Source of the DNA: Kuschelorhynchus macadamiae
Taxonomy: Eukaryota > Arthropoda > Insecta > Coleoptera > Curculionidae
Direction of reading: 5' to 3'
NCBI GenBank assembly: GCA_030620095.1
Contig: JAUTXW010000932.1
Coordinates: 620,001 to 684,000 of the forward strand
DNA: 64,000 nt
Shown here: positions 21,891-33,084 of the stretch, one piece after another
How the letters are laid out: each line of letters opens with the position of its first letter
How positions within the stretch are numbered: position 1 is the first letter of the stretch
The notes under the pieces: generated by a model
The model's input: only the letters and a program-made list of their open reading frames with translations
Told to the model about the DNA's origin: nothing
Databases searched by the model: none
Made by a program: the position numbers and the translations under genes

Positions 21891-22061
21891 AGGAGGTTAG
21901 TGACATTACTAAACCTGAGGCGAGAAAAGCCCCCGGAGTTAACCGTGAGATTATGAGATCATATTACATAAACTGCAATTTTAAGTGAGACAAATACTAA
22001 TGATGTCTTCGTGTTCCCTATTTATTTTTAACACGCTTTTGTTAGTCTCACCTCAGTTGTA

Positions 22062-23765
22062 CAGGGTGGCCATTTTATTATGGGACGATATTATCTCGGA
22101 ACCTGTAAGAGTTAGTAAAAAAAGTTAAATACAAAAAGAAAGTTTCATATCTACAAGGGGGTCTGGTTTTTTGTAGATCGGTACCAACTTTTTTATTTCA
22201 AATGGGACACACTATATATTGTGCCATTTTCGGATTCCCTACAAAATTCTAGATATAATTTATGTATATTGTTCTATACCTAAACTTATCCGTTTTTGAC
22301 ATATCCTATGTTTTATGTTAAAAATGACGTTTGCAGACCTCAATCTAAATGTAGATTTCCCTTGCTTAAAATCGTTGTTTCGAACGTTTTCTGAATAATC
22401 AGGACTTATTTTCTGGCAGAATGGGCTCTACTTTAGTAGACTATGTCAATATTTTCGCAATTAACAAATAGAGGGTGGTCAAAAACTAGCGTTTAAAAAT
22501 TAAATGAGAAAATCATTAAAAGTATTTTTTTTAAAGAATGTCTATTTCAAAAATTTTTGCTGTGCTTACAACTTTTAAAGTTTGCTATTAGTTGGCCATG
22601 ACGGCCAGGCTGAAATAAAACACAATCCAGAACCGTCATTATTTTCGCTTTGAAATCAATCTGTTGGTTTTACTCCACATAATTGTTACTCTTTATTGTT
22701 ATTGTTGTTGTTATTGTTATTTTTTTTAATTTTTATTAATATATCCACGTTCTAAAGTTTTTTAATGTGTACCCCACAAGAAAAAGCCGATATGCTGGAG
22801 TGCTATTTACTTAACAATAAAAGTTCAGTATTAGCGTTAAGAAGTTAGGGTACCCAATTTCCTCTAAGACGCCATCCGGAAAAGAAGGTTTTTGCTAGAG
22901 TCTACGAGAGAAATCACAATTTGATTCAGAAACAACAAAAGTCTTAAATTATGAAAACCAGTTAAATATATTATTACATTTTGAGAGTCGCCTGAAACTT
23001 TCATCCGACAGGCAACTCTGGACTTGAATTTGAAAAGTACTACATAGTATCCAGACGTGTTTGAAGATAAACAGCTATAAGCCTCACAAGTATTTGACCG
23101 TTCAAATTGGAAGAAGGAGACTATAATAAAAGGTTAGAGTTTTGCAGTACTATAATGGAAAAACATTTTTCGGAAAATATTTTCCGTAATATTGTTTGGA
23201 CGGATGAATCCATATTTACGATTTCAAGCAAGGTCTTCAACAGAAAAAAAATTACATTACTGGAGCAACAGAAATGAAAAGAAAATAGTTGAGGTAAAAA
23301 TTCAAGGGCAAAAGTCCGTTAAGGTTTGGTGAGCAATTTGCCGATCAAGAATTTTAGCCCCAGTATACGAGGAAAATTTAAATGCTATAAGATATAATGA
23401 TCTCTTAAGAAATGACATCCAGCAAGTAATTGAAAACTGAGCGCCGCAAGCAGAAGTGGGAAATTTAATATGGCAGCAAGATGGCGCTTCTTACCATAGG
23501 AGCCAAGAAATATTTAACTACCTGTCTAATCGATACCAATATTGAATTGGAGAAAACGGCAAACTTGCCTAGTCACCCAGAAATCCAGACTTGACTCCCA
23601 TGGACTACTGCGGTGCCTTAAAAAGTATTGTTTACCAGGGTAAGCCAAAGGCTGTAAATGAATTGTGACAAAGAATCCAAGAATGTGTGAATTTATTTAA
23701 TCAAGGACAACATGTATTGCGGAAAATTGTGGCCATATTCAAAATTATTTGCAATAGTTCCTAAT
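22062..23765 (+). pseudogene. Heavily decayed mariner
   Basis: A mariner-type left end, CAGGGTGGCCATTTTATTAT, preceded by TA, begins at 22062. The coding remnant starts near 22765 (MCTPQEKADMLECYLL). It retains all three catalytic segments: IVWTDESIFTISS (about 23195), IWQQDGASYHRS (about 23470) and NPDLTPMDYCG (about 23585), ending near 23762. Many stops and frameshifts make it non-functional. I could not find the right TIR; the next mariner begins at 23997. Confidence 0.75.
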
Positions 23766-23996
23766 TTTTTGGTTGCTTATTGTAATTGTTAGGAAATTTT
23801 GTAAGTAAAAATTACGTTTGTTATTTGTAATTAATTAAAAGAAAAGTTTTTCTTATTATTAGGTATAATCGTTTCTGTTCTGTTTTTAGACATCTATAAG
23901 ATAATTTGTTTAATAAAGTTTGTTACCCTATTAACGCCATTTCATTTCGGCAGTGGTCGATTGTGTATTTTTTCTTCTTTGTTACTACATACTGTA

Positions 23997-26062
23997 CAGG
24001 GTGTCCGGATTTGGTTGCAAAAGCAGGGTGTCTCGCTTATTTTTAAAGATAGAACCTTGCGGTTTTCACGAACCTGAGCTAATTTTTTGTGAAACTCATG
24101 AAGCCGTAAACAGAATTTTCATAGCCTTCTTCGTTTATGAGATACAGGGCGAAATAGAAAATTTTGCATTTTGGGACCCCTCGTATCTCGGTTATCCTTT
24201 AGCTTAACGCAAAGAGAAAAATTGCTGCTTATGCAGTTTTTTACGCTGGGTCCAGTGGCGTAGTCATATTTTTCATTTGAGTTGTTATTTTTTAGATATG
24301 ACCCAAAGTTGTGTTTTTTTAAATGGGACACCCTGTATATTTGTCCAGAAATTGATTTGTTCTTTTAAAAGCTTCTCAAAAATATATAATAGTATGGGTC
24401 TATTTTAATAAACAACAACAAAAATCCTAATTTTTATAATTATCATCCCAAATTTTGCAGTAGCCCATGCAAAACGATGCCGTTTTCTTTTGTTTTTTTG
24501 GGAGCAAATGACATTTTCCAATTTTGTACGCGTATATAAAATATAGCGCTAGTTTTTTTGTATTTATTTATTGTGTAAAAATATATTTGTATTATTATGG
24601 AAGAAAACCAAACTTTCGAACATTATGAAAAGTACGATATGTTAGCTTCTTTTATATTAAGTAATGAAAATGTTGAAGCGGCTTCTGAGATGTATTTTAA
24701 CAGGTAAATAGTTAATTTTTAGGTATGTAAAAAAGAATTTACTTAATCACGGATCATTTATCAAACCTCGTACGAAAACATATAATAAAGAAAATCGGGA
24801 GGCTAAGGAAATTACGGTTTTGGCTAATGCAGAAGCTTACCCTACAAACTCTTGTAGGGCCAGTGAAAAGAGTATAGGGATTCCAAAAACTAGAGTTCAA
24901 GAAATTCTAAAAAAGCACAAAGACCACCCATACAAATTTAGGCTCGTGCAGCACTTACAGCCAGGGGATGCAGAGCGTCGGGTAGTCTTCTGCAATTGGT
25001 TTCGAGAAAGATGCGATATGGTTAGAGATTTTGAAAGGAAGGTTATATGGTCAGAAGAAGCACATTTCAGTAATTCTGGTATACTCAATAGGCACAATAG
25101 TAGATTCTGGTCCCAGGAAAATCAACACCAAATATTTCCCAGAAGACAGCAGGGCAGGTTTGGTCTAAATGTGTCCTGCTTCATATTAGGAACACATATA
25201 AAATTTTATATATTTGAGGGAAATCCAACAGCCAGTCGCTATATAGAAGTTTTAGAGGCAGCTATACCTGAATTACTTGACGATGTTTCTCTAGCGCAAA
25301 TTAACGAAATTTATTTTCAACAGGACGGTGCCCCTGCACACAATTCTGGAATGATGAGATTATTTCTGGACAATAATTTTACCAATCAATGGATCGGAAC
25401 AAATGGACCTATAAGATGGCCCCCTAGGTCCCCAGATTTGTCGATTTTAGATTTCTTTCTATGGGGATATCTGGAAAATAGAATTTACAAAGACCACTAT
25501 GATATGGTCCAAGATTTAGGAAATGCAATAAGAGAAAATTTATTATATATTTATTTTGATTTATTGCTAGGATGTAGATATTGTTAACGACTTTAAATAA
25601 AAGGCAGCATTGTTTTGCATGGCCCACTGCAAAATTTGGGATGATAATTATAAAAATTAGGATTTTTGTTGTTGTTTATTAAAATAGACCCATACTATTA
25701 TATATTTTTGAGACGCTTTTAAAAGGACAAATCAATTTCTGGACAAATATGCAGGGTGTCCCGTTAAAAAAATAACAACTCAAATGAAAAATATGACTAC
25801 GCCACTGGATCCAGCTTAAAAAACTGCATAAGCAGCAATTTTTCCCTTTGCGATAAGTTAAAGGATAACTGAGATACGAGGGGGTCCCAAAATACAAAAT
25901 TTTCTATTTCGCCCTGAATCTCATAAACGAAGAAGGCTATGAAAATTTTGTTTACGGCTTCATGAGTTTCACAAAAAATTAGCTCGTTCGTGAAAACCGC
26001 AAGGTTCTACCTTAAAAAAATAAGCGAGATACCCTGCTTTTGCAACCAATCGGGACACCCTG
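23997..26062 (+). mobile_element. Mariner (DD41D) with long TIRs, decayed gene
   Basis: TA flanks both sides (23995-23996 and 26063-26064). TIRs of roughly 460-485 bp (23997 to about 24481 and about 25601-26062) start CAGGGTGTCC. They differ at scattered positions and by small gaps, so this copy is older than the one at 19347. The interior carries one damaged transposase. Confidence 0.9.
24598..25587 (+). pseudogene. Mariner transposase, damaged
   Basis: The likely start is ATG 24598 (MEENQTFEHYEKYDML), which aligns with the start of the intact copy at 21127. About 17 codons are missing near 24704, where the frame also shifts. From about 24730 it is open to 25587. The first catalytic position reads WSEEAHF, with Glu in place of Asp. 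The second and third are intact (FQQDGAPAHN, LDFFLWG) with 41 residues between. The C-terminus ends early in a divergent tail (LLGCRYC). The Asp-to-Glu change and the lost helix-turn-helix residues make activity unlikely. Confidence 0.85.
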
Positions 26063-27057
26063 TACATAGTTTAAGATGAAAAACAGAAGTTGTAAATTTG
26101 ATTTGCAACTTTTGATCTTCGGCTTTTAGCGACATTGTTTGATTAAATGTATCGTTATAGTGATTGTTTGGAAATAAAGACCTTTTATTATTATTATTGA
26201 TATCTCAAATTCTGGTCAAAAATCAAAGGTCAAAATTTACAATTTTTTTTAAATATACAATGGGAATCGAGGTGGAAATATTTAAAGGAAATACAGGAAA
26301 ATATTTATCTTAAAAAATGTCCCTATCATGAGTGCGGACTTTCCTGACCACACTGTATAAATCTATGGCATAAACATTGCACTTTATGGAAGTTGCCTTT
26401 TATTACAGTGAAACTTGGGAAAAATTGCTTCATATAAGAATTGGGTAGGTATCGCATAACACATAAAATGCATTAATTATAAACTGCATTTACCACTTTT
26501 TATTAGATAATTTCTATTTTTACGAAGTGGAGATTAAAAATAACCCATTTTCAAGTTAAAGCATCGAAAATATTACGCCAAGAGGCAGCAAGCCGCAGCA
26601 GCAGGCAGGCTAGAGACGCCGATAAATCGACGACTATTTATAAATAGAAAGGCGCATATTTGAGTGTTTCACAGAAAATATGTCTATAAATCTTTTTGTA
26701 TCTCAAGAAGCTGCTGCGTGTTTTTAAAGCGGCTTACAAGCCTGGATTAATTTGAAATTTGAAGATTTAAACGGTGCCATTTTTAAATTCTTTTTTAGAT
26801 ACCTTTATGTTGATTGAAAATATTGGGTCGTAAACAAACAATATACTTATTAACGGTTTTAAAGTCCACGCTTTTATGAAATAAATTAAAAGGTAAAAAA
26901 TAAAATTTAAGCAGAGGTATATAAATTTATGACAATGCATTTTAAATTGTAGCTATATATAAGGGTTAAGTGTAAGATTAGCCGAATACTTCGACTAAAC
27001 TTCGTCCTTAATTGCTCCAAATCTGTAATTTTTTTATATTTGTTAATAAAAGCCGAT
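26063..27057. other. Intergenic, LINE tails and mariner-end relic
   Basis: No gene. A LINE-like 3' end, AATAAAGACCTTTT followed by (ATT)n, lies at 26175-26200. A mariner-like right end, CCTGACCACACTGTA, lies near 26335-26354 without a partner. A second AATAAAAGCCGATTTA signal at 27044-27059 leads into the (TTA)n at 27058. Confidence 0.45.
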
Positions 27058-27079
27058 TTATTATTATTATTATTATTAT
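27058..27079. repeat. (TTA)n at 3' side of Dong/R4-like LINE
   Basis: Seven TTA units directly border the 3' end of the minus-strand LINE. A matching (TTA)n borders its other end at 28511-28542. Confidence 0.85.
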
Positions 27080-28510
27080 CTCGACTTGTCTCACAGTATT
27101 CCTGTGGTTGTATTTTATACTGACAGGATTATACCAAGTCAGTACAAAAAAATAAAAAAAAGGCGAAAAAACAACTATTGTGTATTAAGAAATGCTTTAT
27201 GTTTTCAAATGACCGATTTCTGGATGTTCCTGTGGATGTTAACGTTGTTAGGGTAAGACCTGTTGCTGATATGACGAGAGGAACAATGATGATTCTTTCC
27301 TGTTTCCACAACCTTTTTACTTCCATTGCCAAGTCGGTGTATTTGGCGTTCCTCTCACTGTATTTCGCTTGGATGTTCTCGTCGTTGGGGACAGCCTTGT
27401 CAATTAAATAAGTGATCTTCTCTTTTTTGGATTGAAAGGTGATATCGGGTCTGTTTGCGGGGATTGTTTTCTGTGTAGATGTCAATGTTCCAGTAGAGCT
27501 TGTAGTCTTCGTTTTCAAGTATGGATGTTGGTGTATAATGGTAATAAGGGTCTGTGTTCTCCGTTAGTTTGTATCTTGTGGCTAATGTTTGATGGACGAC
27601 CTTCGCTGCTGAGTTGTGTCTCGCGATGTATTCAGTTCCGGCTATTATTCTACATCCACTCGTTATGCGATCGATCGTTTCTCTCTGCCGGTGACATCTC
27701 CTGCACCTGTCGTCTTCAATGATCGTGTCCTTGATGATGTGCTTTCGGTAGTTTCTGGTTGCTATGACTTTGTCCTGGATGGCAAGCAAGAAGCTTTCTG
27801 TTTCAGAGAACAGCTACCCTTCTTGTAACCACGTTTATGAAGGCTTTTTATGTATGTGGTCTAACTTTATGTGGTATCTATGTCTTCCGAGAAGTGTTTT
27901 TTCAGACCAGGTGTTCATATTTTCTAGTCGTGATTGGATGTGACTGTGTGCGTCTGCTGCGTGACTCGTTTGAAACAGGTCGAGCGATGTATAATTCTTG
28001 TCTGCCTTCAATATTACCTTGTGGAGGTTAGTTTGTTTGTTGTGGAAGAATTTTCTGAGTTCGTAAATTTGTTTTTATTATAGGTAGGCGAAGGTGTTAA
28101 TAGCTTTCGTTAGGTTTCTGGAATTCAGTTCTGTTTTTAGTAGTTTTGTGAGTCTGGTTTTAAATTCCGTCTTGAGCTCTGATTTGATATGAGTGTGGTT
28201 AATTTTGGTGCTTTGATGGAAGCCTAGGTATCTGTACGTTTCTTCTTTGAGCATGTTATCTATAGTTTCATCGTTGACTGTTTCCCCCGTAGAGTGGTCT
28301 GTCCACTGTCCCTTGTTGATATGAAGTAGCGTGCATTTACTTATACCAAATTCCATGTTGATGTCCAGGGTAAACGTTTCTGTGATTTTAAGGAGTTCCT
28401 TTAGCTGTGCTTTTGTGCTTGCGTATAATTTTATGTCATCCATGTACAAGAGATGGTTTATTTTGTGTAGGTTATTTTTTTGGTGTTCAATTTGGAATCC
28501 GAAGTTTGTG
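27080..28510 (-). pseudogene. Dong/R4-like LINE, 5'-truncated, decayed
   Basis: On the minus strand the remnant begins at TNFGFQIEHQKNN (about 28505) and contains the active site HLLYMDDIKLYAST (about 28430-28460) and MEFGISKC. A linker with LLAIQDKVIATRNYRKHIIK leads to a zinc-knuckle-like CRRCHRQRETIDRITSGC with YIARHN (about 27700-27640). It ends with a restriction-like endonuclease segment carrying RPDI and YLIDKAVPND (about 27440-27390) and VPLVISATG. That order, RT then CCHC then a C-terminal PD-D/E-K-type nuclease, defines the R2/R4/Dong group rather than APE-type LINEs. The open frames (28078-28659, 27400-27789, 27129-27518) are joined by frameshifts. It is flanked on both sides by TTA repeats. 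Confidence 0.82.
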
Positions 28511-28542
28511 TTATTATTATTATTAATATTATTATTATTATA
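28511..28542. repeat. (TTA)n at 5' side of Dong/R4-like LINE
   Basis: TTA/TAT repeats with one interruption. Read on the LINE strand they would encode a run of Asn, but they lie outside the conserved reverse transcriptase. Confidence 0.85.
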
Positions 28543-28924
28543 TAATGTAAATGGCATGTCCGTTAGTAAATAAATAAAATAAAAAATAAAGGACAATCTT
28601 ATCGGTTTTTGGGACCAACGTATTTCTCTGACATTTTGATATGTTTTAGTTCTTAACATGATAACTGATCAAAACCTCTGAAGACCAGAAGGCTTCTAGC
28701 GCTAATGACAACATCTAATTAAATCTTATACGTACTCTTTCATTCATAATATTATGGATATTTTGATGCAATGATTAAAGTAAATAAACGTGTACTACAA
28801 GAGTAACAAAGAATAAAATATCTCTCCTCCTTATCGGCCACAAGAAAAGACAACTCTGTAAAGTTATAACGACAGATTCCTTTTCTTCTTGCCGTTAACA
28901 TATAATATGTCAGTGGCCATGAGC

Positions 28925-28984
28925 GTAATCAATTAAGAAATTATGGTTCTTGGAATTAGACCGTGTCAAAATGAAATCACTTAA
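28925..28984 (-). pseudogene. PLE-A terminal fragment
   Basis: 'aattaagaaattatggttct' and 'attagaccgtgtcaaaatg' match the outer end of PLE-A at 3738-3780. The piece stops before the hammerhead core. Confidence 0.7.
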
Positions 28985-29509
28985 TGGAATAAGGACACTC
29001 TCTATATCCAGAAGTTAAATCAACACTTATTCCTTTTTTTCGTAGAATTAAGAATGCCTAATAAGCAGAGTTTAATGTTACAAAAAGCTATAGTCTGTTT
29101 CAGAAATATGTCGTCTATAGGCGTACGTAAATTTTGTTTATAAAAATAATAACAAACATCCAATCCCTGTCCTTTTGCCCGATGAGGTTTTATTACTCTA
29201 CAGATTACATTTATTACTCAATACATACATAATAGGCTAGTACTTAATGGAGGCAGGCAATGAAACACAGATTATAAATACTTCTTAATTGTGCCTTAAA
29301 CATGTTAGTGTTTGCTGTTACTCCATACTGTTAACAGTATTATAACAATATTAATAAAATGGCGACATTCACTCCAACGAAAAGATATTCTAATAATTTT
29401 CTACTATCGGTGAATGAAAAAGTTATTGTTTTAAATTTACACGTTTACCCTAGTTTTACTGTACAAGAAATTGATGAACGGTGTTTCCGAATGATTGGAA
29501 TTGGAAAGT
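28985..29509. other. No recognised gene
   Basis: A short plus-strand frame from ATG 29359 (MATFTPTKRYSNNF) vaguely resembles the start of some IS630-like transposon proteins but breaks off at the PLE-A remnant. Too short to call. Confidence 0.35.
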
Positions 29510-30700
29510 TTTTCTTGTGTGTGTGTTGAAGATTGTATGTATGTTGATAGGACCGGTGAAGTAACCTTACAGTTTTATCTATGGTTCCGTGTATAAATGA
29601 AAGAAGTATGCTTCCTAGCCGTAACCCGTTATTAGTTTGATTTCATAGAGTAGGAGTGTTCTATTTTGTGATTGATCGTCTAATATCATCAGTTCATTCC
29701 CTGTTAAAGTTAAGTCAGTTTGTTTCCAATTGTAAACAATTTTGGTCACAAATCGCGAGAGCTCTGTAAACCAAACTATTGCTTTTGTTTCGGATAATGA
29801 CGTAAATTTGCATTTAGGTACCTGTTCGTATACGTTGGGTTTCTATATGCAGAGTATCCTAAGAAACCATCCCCCTTTCCTTTGTACAAGAACATCTAGA
29901 AAGAGAATTGTCCCCTGTGATTCAATTTGCATTGTAAATTTTATATTAAGATGTTGCTGATTCAGATGATCAAGACACACACAGAATTTTTCTGGACCAT
30001 ACGGCCATATTACAAATGTTGTTGATAAAAAGTTCCTTAAAAAACAAAATAAGTGGATGTGAGACATATTTCAATCAGATCTAGAAGTAGGTTGTCAATA
30101 TTATCATGGTGAAATAAGTCTGATATTACGGAAATTGAATTACTAATAGCCACATTGGTATATAGCGATTCTACATCGAAACTGATAAACATATCTTTTG
30201 GATCTAATTTTTAGTTTTAATTCTTCTACAAAATGCGTAGAGTTTCTAATATATGAATGTGTATTTCCTGTAAAATTATTAAGAATATTCGAAAGATGTT
30301 TACCGATCTTGGGCTTTCCTGTTGCTCAGAAGATATGTCGAAATGTTATATTAACTTTGTCCATTTTAGGTAGTCCATAGAACCGCAGAATCTTTGATCT
30401 GCTTGGCCTTAAGTATTTTTCTCCTCTGCTGGCAGATCGGATGCGTTTATAAGGTTGTTTATCAGTCTTTTGTTTTTGTTTGGTTTTACTTGGATGCTTA
30501 GATGCTGTCGTCAAAAAGTATTCGGATTTTCTCCACGTATTTTGTTTTGTCCATGATGACAGTGGTATTTCCCTTGTCTGCTGGAAGAACCAAAATGTCT
30601 GTATACTGTTGTTTAATCTTTTTATCACCATTTTTTTCGAAACTGATAGGTTCGACTTAGGTGGCTTAGAATTTCTAGACCTATTAACCATTAAAATAAT
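29510..30700 (-). pseudogene. PLE-A remnant copy 2 (reverse transcriptase)
   Basis: The minus strand reads SNLSVSKKMVIKRLNN and RSKILRFYGLPKMDKVN (30690-30340), VSFDVE-like sequence near 30190, FVIWPYGPEK with ILFLDVLVQRKG (30010-29890), and the linker before the GIY-YIG module (29760-29515). Order and sequence match the main PLE-A gene. Frames are broken throughout and the GIY-YIG module itself is missing. Confidence 0.8.
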
Positions 30701-30761
30701 TAATCGTACTTACAAATGAATCCCTCCATGAATAAAGAAAAATAATAAAATTTTGTCTTAC

Positions 30762-30808
30762 CTGAGAAAAGAGACGTTAAAAGTTAAATAGCCCAAGTGT
30801 TTGAACAT
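30762..30808 (-). CDS. Candidate host first exon, minus strand
   Basis: On the minus strand an ATG opens 15 codons (MFKHLGYLTFNVSFL) up to a consensus donor, TCTCAG|GTAAGA. The sequence upstream on that strand (30810-31000) is richer in CpG than average. No repeat is recognised here. The exon is short and could be chance, or the ATG could lie in a non-coding leader. Confidence 0.25.
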
Positions 30809-32540
30809 TTCGCACTTACACACTATAATGCTTAAGAACTCGCACGCAAATTTCACTCAAAACCTCACAAAAATCGCCCAAAAACAATGATTTTCTTCAA
30901 AGCAACAACGCTTTGTTCGGTTTACTATTTTACTACGGTTTTGTAAATACGTGCACACTGCGATTCTAAAGTATAAGGCGGTGTTGCCGCAATGCCATTA
31001 TATTTATTCTATGCACAGAGATATATATCTATGTAAGAGACTGTTGACAACACCCTTTCGGGTCAACCAAATCGGCCATACAACAGATCAAATAGGTAAT
31101 AATTTTGACAATATTATGATTAAACGGTGATAAAAGCGATGGATGTTGTAAATTTATCAAACTGCCTGATGGACTGTCTATGCAAAGTATTGAAGTGTCA
31201 TCACTCACTGGTACACTTTAGATATATTATCTTTTTCAAGTAGTTTCCGTGTTTTTCGCTAGCCTATAGCTACGCCGCGGCCGTAGATCGAACAAGACAC
31301 GAGCACTTTTAGACCCCCCAAATGAATGCGCGCAATGTTGTCAAGTGTGTTAGGAAAGCTGGCAGACGAGAGTAGTGACCGCAGCATTTTACCAAAAACC
31401 TATAATAACCTTTGGAAAGGCACAACATATAATGCAAAACTGCATTATATTATATTATTACCTTAGAAATATATAGCAAGTAATGTTGCAGTTAAACTAA
31501 AATAATTAATAAACGCATTGAGCCAATATAATCAAATTATATATTTCTGAAATCAGTAGAGAACCGCCTTTCATAAAAATAAATATACAGGGTATTCCAT
31601 GAAAAAAAGTTGTACACATTTTGTATTCACACTTTTTCTCTGTCTTTGTTAATAAATAACCCTGTAGGTGGGTGTCATAATATAATAACTCCCCGTACAT
31701 ACAAATATCTCAATAACAAAAAATTTACATTTCTCGTATAAGTTAATATGTTTAAAACTGCTTTTTGATTAAAATAATACTTGGCGTTTGTTTTCTATTA
31801 AAGCGTATGCTTACTCCTAGAAACTTTATTTCAAGCTAACCTGTACCAAATCTCAACCACAAAGATTAACAGCCAAATTCAATATTCCTTTTTTAACTAA
31901 AAGATCTCTTCTAATATTTAGTGATTGGCAACGCCGTGTCCCGTTTCCGTTGTCAAGTCGAGGGTTACCGCACGAAAATATATAGTTTCAGTGAGCATTG
32001 ATGTCTCCGGACCGATTCAAGGCATCCCACGGAGACGAGTTATCTATAGCCTAACCTATAATAGATCTTTGGTATTACCTATATGTCTTATACAATGTAA
32101 ATGCCTTTTTACGTATGGAACTCATGCATTAGATTTTTAATTAAAGCAAAGAAATTTAACAAAAAAAAATGAGAAACGAAACTAAGTTATGAAATACAAC
32201 GATAATAAAAAAAAATTAACGTTTTAAAATATCTCTCGAACGCATTTTTGCGTGGCGTTCGCGCGACTTCTTTTGCATTCGAAAGCAATTAAAAGATGTT
32301 GACCAACCAGTTCAGCTGACTGTCCGCCTTTACGGCTGCCACTGCGTTACGTAAGGTCAAGGACGGTTTTTATCGGACGAAATTTAGATTACTTAAGCCA
32401 GTAGCGCAGAGAATGAAAACGGGGACACATTTTCCTGATCGTGTGGTCGATGTCGTGACTGATAATATAAGTGACCGGCCTGATTGTCTGATTTAACGCC
32501 TTTAGATTTTAAACCGATTTTAAAAAACTGCATGAGACGC
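30809..32540. other. No recognised gene; CpG-richer patches
   Basis: Patches at 30950-31000, 31255-31345 and 32235-32350 have more CpG than the surroundings, for example CTACGCCGCGGCCGTAGATC near 31270. A mariner-like end (TACAGGGTATTCCATG, 31589-31604) has no partner. No coding frame is convincing. Confidence 0.4.
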
Positions 32541-32559
32541 TAGATTCTTGGTTTCCTTT

Positions 32560-32690
32560 ACCCTTGTGCTACAGCAAATTGAAAAATGCCTTTGTTTTTA
32601 ACGCATTCTTCGTGTTTTCTAAGTCTAGTAAATATTGGGCGTCCTGTTTCTTCTACATACACTTCTCTTCAGGAGCAAGAATTTTTTGAA
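32560..32690 (-). pseudogene. Third Penelope family: GIY-YIG fragment
   Basis: The minus strand encodes REVYVEETGRPIFTRLRKHE and then KNKGIFQFAV, the core of a GIY-YIG module. The equivalent PLE-A stretch is DVYIGETGRSISTRLKEHE, so this is a different, more diverged family. A stop precedes it and no reverse transcriptase is recognisable. Confidence 0.55.
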
Positions 32691-33084
32691 AGTGCTGCTG
32701 TTTGGAAATCTAGAACATCGTTCTAAGACGATGTACGTTAGACTGCCAATCCATGAACACTATCTAATGGTAACTCAGTATTTTTCTGTCGCGGGTTTGG
32801 ATTACTATACATTTTAATTTAATTCGCAATTTCTCAGTGTAATAGCGATTCCGTTTTAGACCTTCAGTCAGTTTCTGTTTCCGAATCTTGATTAGAGAGA
32901 GAGAAACTACTCTAAATAATAGTAAGTTGACAACCGCTTTCTTTTGTGCTGAAAGCCATTCTGCACTATTATAATGAGCAACAGTGCTCTAAACCTCAGT
33001 AAACAATAATCTTATTGGCTTTAGATTGACAATGTTTTCTAAAACTCAGCGTATTACTTAATTAATGAATATTTTAGTAATGCT
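32691..33084. other. No recognised gene
   Basis: This probably contains the decayed linker of the Penelope-like fragment to its left (minus strand, about 32700-32780). Nothing else is recognised. Confidence 0.35.

Noticed and set aside
24700..24723. GTAAAT...TTTTTAG segment as an intron in the 24598 transposase
   Set aside because: Only 19 nt, too short to splice, and the 17 missing codons are not supplied by joining the flanks. A deletion explains it better.
26240..26356. Right TIR of the mariner that starts at 22062
   Set aside because: The complement (CAGTGTGGTCAGGAAAG) does not match the 22062 TIR (CAGGGTGGCCATTTTAT) beyond the first bases.
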